A stretch of DNA of 64,000 bases from Selenomonas sputigena ATCC 35185 (lineage in GTDB: Bacteria; Bacillota; Negativicutes; Selenomonadales; Selenomonadaceae), in NCBI RefSeq assembly GCF_000208405.1, contig NC_015437.1:1357501-1421500 (forward strand), given 5' to 3'. The notes beneath the pieces were generated by a model. That model had not been told where the DNA came from. It did not search any database and saw nothing but the letters and a program-made list of their open reading frames with translations. A program made the position numbers and the translations under genes. Positions 48,410-57,017 of the stretch are shown in pieces (within the stretch, counting starts at the first letter, position 1; every line of letters begins with the position of its first letter).

Positions 48410-48492
48410 ATATCTACCACCAAATATCCAATGTATCGCAGAAAGGCAGTTTCTCCCTATTTCTGCAATCTACGCTATATTATAGCATAAAA

Positions 48493-49107
48493 TCAATCAC
48501 TTATGCTATCATTTTTTATCATTGCGTAAATTTCATCCATTATTTTTTGCGAAAAATCCTGCAGCGCCTGCTTATCCTGCTTTTCTCCTTGGAACATCAA
48601 GGGTTTTCCATAAATGACGCGAAGCTTCGGCAGGAAGCCGCCATTGGCAAAAACATGGTCGGTGCCAATGATGGCGGCGGGCACGACGGGAGCTTTTGCC
48701 ATGGCCGCGAGCAGCGCGACGCCCGGCTCCGCCTTCTTCCTCTCTCCGTGGCGGCTGCGCGTTCCCTGCGGGAAAACACCGAGGCAGCGTCCTTTCTTGA
48801 GTTCGGCGAGAGCCGCCTTGATCGCGCCCCTATCCGCTGCACCGCGCTTGACGGGAAACGAGTGACAACTCCTCAAGATGTAGTCCGCGATAAAATTGAA
48901 GAAAAGTTCCTGTTTCGCCATGTAGCTGACGGGACGCGCGAGAAACGTCGCCAAGAGCGGCGGATCCCAGTTGCTCATGTGATTCGCCGCCAAGATCACA
49001 GGCCCTTCGTTCGGCATATTTTCCCTGCCCTCGATCTTGGCGCGAAAAACAATGGAAAAGAACATGGCAAAAGTGATTTTCAACAGAGCGTAAATCATTT
49101 GCCGCAC
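48493..49107 (-). CDS. plsC: 1-Acyl-sn-glycerol-3-phosphate acyltransferase
   Basis: A 204-residue PlsC-family acyltransferase that makes phosphatidic acid. The HX4D box is NHMSNWDPP, and FPQGTRSRHGERKK is the glycerol-phosphate-binding motif. A hydrophobic N-terminal segment anchors it in the inner membrane. The ATG lies within the last codons of cmk (13-bp overlap). An inverted repeat (ATAGCATAA and TTATGCTAT) spans its stop codon, without a U-tract. Confidence 0.95.
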   Translation of the reverse strand: MRQMIYALLKITFAMFFSIVFRAKIEGRENMPNEGPVILAANHMSNWDPPLLATFLARPVSYMAKQELFFNFIADYILRSCHSFPVKRGAADRGAIKAALAELKKGRCLGVFPQGTRSRHGERKKAEPGVALLAAMAKAPVVPAAIIGTDHVFANGGFLPKLRVIYGKPLMFQGEKQDKQALQDFSQKIMDEIYAMIKNDSISD

Positions 49108-49757
49108 CTTTCTACGATAGCACGCACGACGGCGGCGATATCCATGCCTGTCGTATCGAGCAGGTCTGCATCCGGCGCCTGCACGAGCGGCGAGATCTCG
49201 CGCTCGCTGTCCGCCTTGTCGCGCCGTGCGATGTCCGCTTCAAGCTCTGCGAGCGTCATGACGTAGCCCTTTTCCTGCATCTCCTTCCAGCGGCGTTTTG
49301 CACGCTCCGCCAAGGAGGCCGTGAGGAAAATCTTCACGTCAGCGTTCGGCAGAACATGCGTGGCGATGTCCCTGCCATCCATGAGCACGCCGCCCGCGTC
49401 TGCCATGCGCCTTTGCTGCTCGACCATCTTCTCGCGCACGGGCCCCAGGCGCGCCACTTGCGATACGACGGCGCTGATCGCAGGCGTGCGGATTTCGTTC
49501 GTAACCTCTTCACCGTCGACGAATACCTGCGTCCGCTTCCCATCATAGCGCAGACTGACCGCGATATCGGCGACGGCTGTGAGAATCTTCTCATCTGTCA
49601 GAGGCTCCCCTGCCTTGAGTGCCTTCCACGCGACGGCGCGGTACATCGCGCCCGTGTCGATGTAAGTGTAGCCGAGTTCCTTCGCAGCGAGCTGAGCGAC
49701 CGTGCTCTTGCCCGCGCCCGCCGGCCCGTCGATCGCCACCACGAGTTTCTTTGCCAT
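49095..49757 (-). CDS. cmk: Cytidylate kinase
   Basis: A 220-residue CMP/dCMP kinase. The P-loop IDGPAGAGKST starts the protein, with GYTYIDTGAMYRAVAWK, the DGRDIATHVLPNADVKIFL segment and the RRDKADSEREISPL lid typical of Cmk. Two adjacent ATGs (49760 and 49757) follow GGGGG; the second has better spacing. It lies 11 bp after aroA and overlaps plsC, a conserved Firmicute order. Confidence 0.97.
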   Translation of the reverse strand: MAKKLVVAIDGPAGAGKSTVAQLAAKELGYTYIDTGAMYRAVAWKALKAGEPLTDEKILTAVADIAVSLRYDGKRTQVFVDGEEVTNEIRTPAISAVVSQVARLGPVREKMVEQQRRMADAGGVLMDGRDIATHVLPNADVKIFLTASLAERAKRRWKEMQEKGYVMTLAELEADIARRDKADSEREISPLVQAPDADLLDTTGMDIAAVVRAIVERCGK

Positions 49758-49768
49758 CATCTTTCCCC

Positions 49769-51073
49769 CTATTGCACAAGTCCATCCAATGTCTGATAAA
49801 AGGATGGATATGAGATATTGACGCAGGATGGCGCATCGAGCGTCACGCCCTCTCCTACGGCGCCTGCCACGGCGAGCGACATCGCCATGCGATGATCGTC
49901 GTAGGTGCGGCAGGAAGCTGGCGAAAGCGTGCGCCCGCCATGGATGACCATGCCGTCCTCCTTCGCCTCGACAGCCCCCGGGGCGAAACGATTGAGTTCT
50001 GCCGTCACCGCTGCAAGGCGGTCGGTCTCCTTGACGCGCAGTTCCGCCGCGCCTGAAATCACGGTGTCGCCGTCTGCAAAGAGAGCCGCGACAGCGAGGA
50101 TCGGGATCTCGTCGATGAGGCGCGGAATGATCTCGCCGCCAAATGATGCTCCGCGAAGAGCCGCCGACCGCACGCGGATGTCAGCGAGCGCCTCACCGCC
50201 GCTTTCACGCTCGCTGCAAATCGTGATATTCGCACCCATGTCGGACAATACATCGAGAATACCCGTGCGCGTCGGATTGACGCCTACATCCTGCAGGATG
50301 ATGTCGCTTCCCTCAATCAGAGACGCTGCAACGAGCCAGTACGCGGCAGAGCTGATGTCGCCGGGCACACAGATTTCCTCGGGCGCAAACAGTTCGTCGG
50401 CCGGCTCGATCGTCACCTTTGTCCCCTCGCGCTCAATCCTTGCACCGAAGGCGCTGAGCATACGTTCCGTATGGTCGCGCGAAAGTGCCGGCTCCGTCAG
50501 ACAAGTCGCTCTTTCCGCATAAAGACCCGCAAGAAGCACCGCCGACTTCACCTGTGCGCTCGCGACGGGACTTTCATAGTCCATCGCGCGAAGCGATCCC
50601 TCATGCGGCAGTACGGCGAGCGGCAGGAAACGATCCGAACCGCGCCCCCGAATCGCAGCCCCCATGCGTGTGAGCGGTTCGACGACACGCCCCATGGGGC
50701 GACGCGAGAGCGATGCGTCGCCCGTAAGCGCCGAGAAAAACGGCTGCGCCGCAAGAATCCCCAGCAGAAGACGCAGCGTCGTGCCGGAATTTCCCGCATC
50801 GAGGACGCCCTGCGGCTCTTTCAAGCCATGCAGGCCGACGCCCGTGACGAGGAGGGAACCGTCCGCCTGCCGCTCGACGCCTGCGCCGAGCGCCCTCATG
50901 CACGCCGCTGTCGAAAGACAGTCCGCCGCTTCGAGGAAGTTTCGGACGTGTACCTGCCCCTTCGCTATGGCGGAAAACATCACGCTGCGATGTGAAACGG
51001 ACTTGTCTCCGGGCACGCGGATCTTCCCCGTCAGCCCCCTCTTTGCCGGACGGATTTCTTTTCCTTCAGCCAT
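49769..51073 (-). CDS. aroA: 3-Phosphoshikimate 1-carboxyvinyltransferase (EPSP synthase)
   Basis: A 434-residue EPSP synthase of the shikimate pathway, adding enolpyruvate from PEP to shikimate 3-phosphate. VPGDKSVSHRSVMFSA, the PEP-site LDAGNSGTTLRLLLG, the GDASLSRRPMGRVV segment and the C-terminal ELRVKETDRLAAV and TYDDHRMAMSLAV motifs are intact. ATG at 51073 is better spaced from GAGGGG than the ATG at 51079. The LDAGNSGTT form with alanine resembles class II enzymes, a subtle point not confirmed here. Confidence 0.96.
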   Translation of the reverse strand: MAEGKEIRPAKRGLTGKIRVPGDKSVSHRSVMFSAIAKGQVHVRNFLEAADCLSTAACMRALGAGVERQADGSLLVTGVGLHGLKEPQGVLDAGNSGTTLRLLLGILAAQPFFSALTGDASLSRRPMGRVVEPLTRMGAAIRGRGSDRFLPLAVLPHEGSLRAMDYESPVASAQVKSAVLLAGLYAERATCLTEPALSRDHTERMLSAFGARIEREGTKVTIEPADELFAPEEICVPGDISSAAYWLVAASLIEGSDIILQDVGVNPTRTGILDVLSDMGANITICSERESGGEALADIRVRSAALRGASFGGEIIPRLIDEIPILAVAALFADGDTVISGAAELRVKETDRLAAVTAELNRFAPGAVEAKEDGMVIHGGRTLSPASCRTYDDHRMAMSLAVAGAVGEGVTLDAPSCVNISYPSFYQTLDGLVQ

Positions 51074-51100
51074 ATACATCTTCCCCTCAAAATCATGCTT

Positions 51101-52363
51101 TCAAATTTCTGCCTCTCCCGCACGAGCGGCGCTCCAGCGTCCCGCTGCCGCCCCCATGGAAAATGCTGCCTGCAAGTTGTATCCGCCCGTGAAGCCGTCG
51201 ACGTCGACGACCTCGCCGGCAAGGTAAAGCCCCGGCACAAGCTTTGATTCCATCGTCTTGGGATCGATCTCCTTCGTCGAGACGCCGCCCGCCGTCACGA
51301 TGGCCTCGGCGAGAGGCCGCGTCTTCTCAATCGTGAGCACGAGATGCTTGATCACCTCGGAGATTCTCATGCGCTCTTCGCGACGCAAGTCGTGCACGGG
51401 CTTTTCGGGAGACAAATACGCCGCATCGAGCACGGGCGCGATGAGTTTCCCGGGCAAAAGATCGCGCATACCATTCTTCAGCGCCTTGTTCCGGTATTTT
51501 TCAAAGTCGCGCTGCACTCGCGCCGCAAAGACTTCAGGCGTCAGGGCGGGCTTCAAGTCGAGCACAAGCTCCACGAATTTCCCCGCCGCAAGCGCCTGCG
51601 CCGCCATGCGGCTCAAAGACAGAACGATGGGCCCTGTCACGCCGAAGTGCGTGAACATCATCTCGCCGAACTCCTCGCCGATTCTCCTGCCGTCGGCGAG
51701 AAGCGTCACGCGCACGTTGCGCAGGGACAGCCCCTGCGCCTCTTTGACCCAGTCCTCCTCCGTGACAAGCGGCACGAGCGACGGCAAGACATCCGTGATC
51801 GTATGCCCCAACGCGCGCGCCATTGCATAGCCGTCGCCCGACGATCCTGTGCCCGGGTATGACGCGCCGCCCACCGCCAGAACGACAGCGTCGGCACGCA
51901 TCTTCGCGCCGCTCGCGAGCACGACGCCCGCCGCATGTCCCTCTTCCACGAGGATCTCAGCGACGCGCGCCTCCGTCTCGATCTTCACGCCAAGCTCATG
52001 AAGGTGCCGGACGAGTGCCTCGACCGCATCGGCGGCGCGGTCGCTGACGGGAAAGACGCGCCCGCCGCGCTCCACTTTCGTCTCCACGCCAAGTTCTCGG
52101 AAAAAGTCCCGCACATCCTCGTTGTCAAAGGCGTGCAGGGCGCTGTAGAGAAAAGAACCGTTGCCCGGAATATTCTTGACGATCTCGGCGACGGGCGCAA
52201 CATTCGTGATATTGCAGCGCCCCTTTCCCGTGATCATCATCTTGCGGCCGAGCTGCTTCATCTTCTCCAAAAGGAGCACGGAAGCGCCTGCTTCCGCCGC
52301 CTTGGCCGCCGCCATAAAACCCGCAGGTCCCGCGCCGACGACGAGGACGCGCCGCGCACTCAT
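51101..52363 (-). CDS. HI0933/BaiN-family flavoprotein
   Basis: A 420-residue FAD-dependent protein. The N-terminal Rossmann motif is VLVVGAGPAGFMAAAKAAEAG, followed by KGRCNITN, the VGGASYPGTGSSGDGY loop and a C-terminal GEVVDVDGFTGGYNLQAAF segment; all are typical of the HI0933-like family. The family is annotated variously as aminoacetone oxidase or NAD(P)/FAD-dependent oxidoreductase, and the true substrate is uncertain. ATG at 52363 overlaps the rluB-type stop by 4 bp; a longer frame would overlap that gene by 130 bp. Confidence 0.88.
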   Translation of the reverse strand: MSARRVLVVGAGPAGFMAAAKAAEAGASVLLLEKMKQLGRKMMITGKGRCNITNVAPVAEIVKNIPGNGSFLYSALHAFDNEDVRDFFRELGVETKVERGGRVFPVSDRAADAVEALVRHLHELGVKIETEARVAEILVEEGHAAGVVLASGAKMRADAVVLAVGGASYPGTGSSGDGYAMARALGHTITDVLPSLVPLVTEEDWVKEAQGLSLRNVRVTLLADGRRIGEEFGEMMFTHFGVTGPIVLSLSRMAAQALAAGKFVELVLDLKPALTPEVFAARVQRDFEKYRNKALKNGMRDLLPGKLIAPVLDAAYLSPEKPVHDLRREERMRISEVIKHLVLTIEKTRPLAEAIVTAGGVSTKEIDPKTMESKLVPGLYLAGEVVDVDGFTGGYNLQAAFSMGAAAGRWSAARAGEAEI

Positions 52364-53088
52364 CGCTCTTCTGCGAGACGATAGAGCGCCTCGACCTCCG
52401 CCTTCGTCAGCGGGCGCGAAGCGCCGCGCTTGACGCCGTCCAGCGTGAGCTGCGCAAAGCGCGTGCGCTTCAGGGCGCGCACGTCGCATCCCACGGCTTC
52501 GAACATACGGCGCACCTGACGATTCCTGCCCTCGTGCAGCGTGACTTCGACATCGCTGAGCCCCTTTTCCGTCACGCCGTAGACGCGCACCTCCGCCGGC
52601 GCCGTCATGCCGTCCGCAAGCTCGATGCCGCTTCGGAGCTTCTTCAGAGCCTCGGGCGTAAGCTCGCCCGCCACCTTCGCACGGTACGTCTTGTGCACGA
52701 GAAAGCGCGGATGAAGAAGAGCCTGCGTCAGCGTGCCGTCATTCGTCAGAAGAATCAGCCCTTCCGTATTCTGGTCAAGCCTACCCACCGGATAGACGCG
52801 CACGTTCTTCACGGGCAGGAGGTCGAGCACCGTGCGCCTGCCGCGCTCGTCGGAAACGGTCGAAACGCAGCCCTTGGGCTTGTTCAGCAAGAAGTAGACG
52901 AGACGCTCCTCTGCTGGAATCCGTTTGCCGTCCACCTCGATGCGTGCGGTTGACGCATCCGCCTTCGTTCCCGGCTCACGCACCACCGCGCCGTCTACCG
53001 TCACGCGCCCCGCCGCAATGAGTTCCTCCGCCTTGCGGCGTGACGCCACGCCCGCGCGGCTGATGATTTTTTGCAATCGTTCTTCCAT
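52360..53088 (-). CDS. rluB: rRNA pseudouridine synthase, RluB/RsuA family
   Basis: A 242-residue enzyme with an N-terminal S4 RNA-binding domain (RLQKIISRAGVASRRKAEELIAAG) and a pseudouridine synthase domain with the catalytic aspartate in VGRLDQNTEGLILLTNDG. The closing segment RNRQVRRMFEAVG is typical. Firmicute members of this position modify 23S rRNA (RluB type), but RsuA- and RluF-type enzymes share these motifs. The ATG follows a CGGGTAAGGGTGAAGT leader; it is co-transcribed with the flavoprotein gene. Confidence 0.92.
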   Translation of the reverse strand: MEERLQKIISRAGVASRRKAEELIAAGRVTVDGAVVREPGTKADASTARIEVDGKRIPAEERLVYFLLNKPKGCVSTVSDERGRRTVLDLLPVKNVRVYPVGRLDQNTEGLILLTNDGTLTQALLHPRFLVHKTYRAKVAGELTPEALKKLRSGIELADGMTAPAEVRVYGVTEKGLSDVEVTLHEGRNRQVRRMFEAVGCDVRALKRTRFAQLTLDGVKRGASRPLTKAEVEALYRLAEER

Positions 53089-53140
53089 ACTTCACCCTTA
53101 CCCGTAAACTCTTATTGGACGCATCCGACGCGCACCTCGT

Positions 53141-53332
53141 TCAGAGATTCGCCATATTGCAGACGATGTCGCGCGCCTCTTCCACTTCCGAGGCGAGGAC
53201 GCGTATCTCGAAGTTCGCCTTGCGCTGGCTGCCGACGGATTTCCGATCCGTCAATATGCCTTCCGCCTCCAGCCTTTCGCAGATCTTCTCCGCCTGCCCC
53301 TTCGTTGCAGCCACAAAGATCGATGTCCACAT
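53141..53332 (-). CDS. Small conserved-looking protein of 63 residues
   Basis: ATG at 53332 follows a strong GGAGGAAATTTTC site, 20 bp after dnaE. The product begins MWTSIFVAATKGQAEKICE and has alternating helix/strand character with a VGSQRKANFEIRVLASEVEEA middle part. It looks like the DUF2007-type putative signal-transducing fold, at low confidence. No signal peptide or membrane segment. The good ribosome binding site and tight spacing in the operon make it a real gene. Confidence 0.7.
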   Translation of the reverse strand: MWTSIFVAATKGQAEKICERLEAEGILTDRKSVGSQRKANFEIRVLASEVEEARDIVCNMANL

Positions 53333-53352
53333 GAAAATTTCCTCCTTCGGCG

Positions 53353-56300
53353 CTATCTCTGCAGCACCGAGTTTTTGCCGAGCAAGGCCTCGATTTCCTG
53401 CACGACGGCGGGAGATGCGTCGAGCCAATACTGCGGCTCCAACTTTTGCCAACGTCCCTTCCGATTCAAAAAGACGACATGTTCGCCCCTGTGCATCGCG
53501 AAAATACCGTAGAGCGCATCGAGCGCAGCCGCTTCCTCGTGCTCTGCAGCAAGCGTGATGTAATAGTCCTGCCGATAATCGTCGAGCGCGGTAATCGTAT
53601 CAGCAAGCACCTTGACGCCGTCATCCGTGAAATTCACGCGCCCCTGCACGACGATGGCCGCATCGGGAACAAGGAGGTTCACATGCGGGTAGAAGACCGC
53701 TGGGAAGACGACGACTTCGACGGAATGCGTGTAGTCCTCCAATTCCAAGAAGCACATCGTGTCACCCTTCTTCGTCGCAATCCGCTTCGCCGAGGAGATG
53801 AGGCCGCCGATGCGCACGAGTTGGCGCTCCTTTTTCTTGCCGTCTAAGATATCCCCGATGGGCACGAGATTCTTGATCTTCTTCTCATGGCGATCGAGCG
53901 GATGTCCTGTAATGAAGAAGCCTGTGTTCTCCTTCTCCCACGCGAGTCGCTGCACCGAGTCTGCCTCATCGATGTCGGGAAGCGCGACGTCCTCAGCCTC
54001 CTGCATCGCCGCCTCGCCGAAAAGGCCGATCTGCCCGCTCGCTGCATCCGCATGCTTTCGTGCAGCGACATCGATGACGCGCTCCAAGACGGCAAGAAGC
54101 TGCGAGCGGTGCGCGCCGAGCGAGTCGAACGCACCGCATTTGATGAGACTTTCAAGTACGCGCTTATTTGCCGTGCGCATATCGACGCGCGTGCAGAAGT
54201 CCAGGAGCGACGTGAAAGCGCCGCCTTCCTCGCGCACGGCGGCGAGACTCTTGATTGCCGCCTCGCCGACATTTCGCACGGCGGCGAGACCGAAGCGGAT
54301 GGCCGCACCGTCGACGCTGAAATTCGCCTCGCTCGCGTTGACGTCGGGCGGCAGGATCTTGATGCCCATGCGGCGGCAAAGCTCGATGTAGACGCCGACC
54401 TTGTCGTTCGTATCCATGATGCTCGTGAGCATCGCCGCCATGAACTCCTGCGGATAATGCGCCTTCAAGTACGCCGTCTGCCACGCCACGAGCGCGTACG
54501 CCGCGCTGTGCGACTTATTGAATCCGTAGTCGGCAAAATGCGTCAGAAGATCGAAGATCTTTTCTGCCAAAGCATCATCAATGCCGTTCTCCCGCGTTCC
54601 CTTCATGTACGTCTCGCGCTGCGACATCAGGACTTCATGCTTCTTCTTGCCCATGGCACGGCGCAAGATGTCCGCCTGCCCGAGCGTGAAGTTCGCGAGC
54701 ACCTGCACGACCTGCATGACCTGCTCCTGATAGAGCACGACACCGAACGTCTCCTTCAAGATCGGCTCCAAGAGAGGATGCAGGTAGGTCACCTTCTTCT
54801 TGCCGTGCCTGCCCGCAATGAAATCCGTCACCATGCCGCTGCCCAAGGGACCCGGCCGGTAGAGCGCGACCGTCGGGATGAGGTCTTGGAAGTTTTTCGG
54901 CTGCAAGTCCTTGACGAGATTCGTCATGCCCGCCGATTCCATCTGGAAGACCGCACCCGTATCGCCGCGGCAGAGCATCTCGGCTGTCTTTTCGTCCTCA
55001 AGCGGCATCGTGTCGATGTCGATCGTGACGCCACGGCTCTTCTTGATGTTCTTCAAGGCGTCGGCGATGACCGTGAGCGTGCGCAGACCGAGGAAGTCCA
55101 TTTTTAAAAGGCCGAGTTCTTCCACGTGATCCTTATCGTACTCCGTCACGAGCGTGCCGTCGGAAACCTGCACAGGCACATAGTCGGTCAAGGGATTTCG
55201 CGCGATCACGACGCCCGCCGCGTGCGTCGACGAGTGGCGCGGCAGCCCTTCAAGGTCGCGCGCGAAGTCAATGAGCCGCTTCGTCTCGTCGCTCTCCTCA
55301 TAGATGCTGCGAAAATCCTGCGAATCGGCGAGCGCACGGTCGAGCGTGATGCCAAGCTCCGACGGCACAGCCTTCGCCACGCGGTCGACGCTCGCATACG
55401 TCATTTCGAGCGCACGCCCGACGTCACGGATCGCGCCCTTCGCCGCCATCGTGCCGAAGGTGATGATCTGCGCGACATGATCGGCGCCGTAGCGGCGCTT
55501 CACATAGTCGATGACCTCCTCGCGGCGAATGTAGCAGAAGTCGATGTCGATATCGGGCATCGTCACGCGCTCCGGATTCAAAAAACGCTCGAAGAGCAAT
55601 TCGTACTTCAGGGGATCGAGGTTCGTGATGCCCAGGAGATAGGCGACGATGCTGCCCGCCGCCGAGCCGCGCCCGGGGCCGACGGCGATGCCCTCGCCGC
55701 GCGCATACTTGATGAAATCCCAAACGATCAGAAAGTAGCTGTCATAGCCCATGCGATGGATGATGGAAAGCTCGTAGTCGAGCCTTTCGCGCACGGCGGG
55801 CGTAATCTTTTCATAGCGAAGGGACAGATTCTCCTCGCAGAGCTGTCTCAAGTAGGCATCGTCCGTCATTCCCTCTGGCAGAGGAAAGTTCGGCAGATGC
55901 AGATGCCCGAACTCGAAGTCGACCTTGCATCGCTCGGCGATCTTCTGCGTATTGGCGAGCGCCTCCGGGTGATCGTGGAAAAGCTCCTGCATCTCCTCGG
56001 GCGAGCGCATGTAGAACTCCCCTTCGGCATAGCGCATGCGCGTCGGATCATGGACGCCCTTGCCCGTCTGAATCGCGAGCAGGACGTCGTGCGCCTCCGT
56101 GTCCTCCTTATGCACATAGTGGATGTCGTTCGTCGCCACGAGTCCGACGCCGAACTTCTCCGCCAGCTCTATGACGCCCGCGAACGCCGTCTTTTCATCG
56201 GGGATTCCATGGTCTTGAATCTCAAGGAAGAAGTTCTCTCGTCCAAAGATGTCGATATACTCCTCGACGAGCTTTTCCGCGCGCTCTCGCTCGCCGCGCA

Positions 56301-56748
56301 GAATCGCCTGCGGAATCTCACCCGCCACGCAGGCGCTGAGGCAGATGAGTCCCTTATGGTACTTGCGCAGGATATCCTTGTCGACGCGCGGCTTGTAGTA
56401 CATGCCCTCCGTATTGGCGAGCGAAACGAGTTTCACGAGGCTTCGATAGCCTTCATCATTCTCCGCAAGAAGAATCAAATGATAGTAGCGCGTGCCGCGC
56501 ACCTCGGTACGGTCAAAGCGCGACTCAGGCGCAAGATACGCCTCACAGCCGATGATCGGACGGATTCCCTGCTTCTTCGCTTCCTTATAAAAATCAATGA
56601 CGCCGTACATCGCCCCGTGATCGGTGATCGCGACGGAATCCATGCCAAGCTCCTTCGTGCGTGCGATAAGCTCTGGGATGCGGCTCGCACCGTCGAGAAG
56701 GCTGTAGCATGTATGAACGTGCAAATGCGCAAAAGGAATCTTCGTCAT
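53353..56748 (-). CDS. dnaE: DNA polymerase III alpha subunit
   Basis: A 1131-residue replicative polymerase of the DnaE type. Domains in order are a PHP domain (FAHLHVHTCYSLLDGAS), the palm with catalytic aspartates in MPDIDIDF and GPGRGSAAGS, fingers, the helix-hairpin-helix region and an OB domain near the C-terminus (RIGGLISSAKRIATKKG). ATG at 56748 has GGAGG at good spacing; an earlier in-frame start at 56781 is poorer. It leads the long operon ending at rpsA. A PolC-type polymerase is expected elsewhere in this phylum. Confidence 0.97.
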   Translation of the reverse strand: MTKIPFAHLHVHTCYSLLDGASRIPELIARTKELGMDSVAITDHGAMYGVIDFYKEAKKQGIRPIIGCEAYLAPESRFDRTEVRGTRYYHLILLAENDEGYRSLVKLVSLANTEGMYYKPRVDKDILRKYHKGLICLSACVAGEIPQAILRGERERAEKLVEEYIDIFGRENFFLEIQDHGIPDEKTAFAGVIELAEKFGVGLVATNDIHYVHKEDTEAHDVLLAIQTGKGVHDPTRMRYAEGEFYMRSPEEMQELFHDHPEALANTQKIAERCKVDFEFGHLHLPNFPLPEGMTDDAYLRQLCEENLSLRYEKITPAVRERLDYELSIIHRMGYDSYFLIVWDFIKYARGEGIAVGPGRGSAAGSIVAYLLGITNLDPLKYELLFERFLNPERVTMPDIDIDFCYIRREEVIDYVKRRYGADHVAQIITFGTMAAKGAIRDVGRALEMTYASVDRVAKAVPSELGITLDRALADSQDFRSIYEESDETKRLIDFARDLEGLPRHSSTHAAGVVIARNPLTDYVPVQVSDGTLVTEYDKDHVEELGLLKMDFLGLRTLTVIADALKNIKKSRGVTIDIDTMPLEDEKTAEMLCRGDTGAVFQMESAGMTNLVKDLQPKNFQDLIPTVALYRPGPLGSGMVTDFIAGRHGKKKVTYLHPLLEPILKETFGVVLYQEQVMQVVQVLANFTLGQADILRRAMGKKKHEVLMSQRETYMKGTRENGIDDALAEKIFDLLTHFADYGFNKSHSAAYALVAWQTAYLKAHYPQEFMAAMLTSIMDTNDKVGVYIELCRRMGIKILPPDVNASEANFSVDGAAIRFGLAAVRNVGEAAIKSLAAVREEGGAFTSLLDFCTRVDMRTANKRVLESLIKCGAFDSLGAHRSQLLAVLERVIDVAARKHADAASGQIGLFGEAAMQEAEDVALPDIDEADSVQRLAWEKENTGFFITGHPLDRHEKKIKNLVPIGDILDGKKKERQLVRIGGLISSAKRIATKKGDTMCFLELEDYTHSVEVVVFPAVFYPHVNLLVPDAAIVVQGRVNFTDDGVKVLADTITALDDYRQDYYITLAAEHEEAAALDALYGIFAMHRGEHVVFLNRKGRWQKLEPQYWLDASPAVVQEIEALLGKNSVLQR

Positions 56749-56801
56749 GGCAGCCTCCTCCATCATTCTTCCATATTTCAATCAACCTCTCGGTTCTTCT
56801 C

Positions 56802-56830
56802 ATTATAGAGGAAAGCGCAAAGCATGTCTA
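56802..56830 (-). promoter_or_regulatory. Promoter of the dnaE operon
   Basis: TAGACA (56825-56830) and a perfect TATAAT (56802-56807) are separated by 17 bp on the minus strand, 54 bp upstream of dnaE. Confidence 0.75.
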
Positions 56831-56947
56831 TAGTGTGCTGCAGATGGCCTACAGCAGATCCGCACAACGAAAGAAACTTCACGAGGCGTACTGAAACAGC
56901 ATCATTTGAAGATTCCCAATAAATAAAAACTTTTTTCCTATAAAGAA

Positions 56948-56976
56948 TGGACGATTGGGGAAAATTCATGTATAAT
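56948..56976 (+). promoter_or_regulatory. Probable promoter of the EAL-domain gene
   Basis: A perfect TATAAT (56971-56976) has TGGACG at 17 bp upstream, a weak -35. It lies about 40 bp before the start codon in an A/T-rich stretch that separates this gene from divergent dnaE. Confidence 0.5.
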
Positions 56977-57017
56977 GGTATTGTACAATAAATGCTGCGA
57001 AGGGGTTGGAAAGAATC

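Noticed and set aside
48482-48509. A terminator at the end of plsC
   Set aside because: The inverted repeat is real but no U-tract follows on the minus strand, and ispH continues in the same direction 83 bp downstream.
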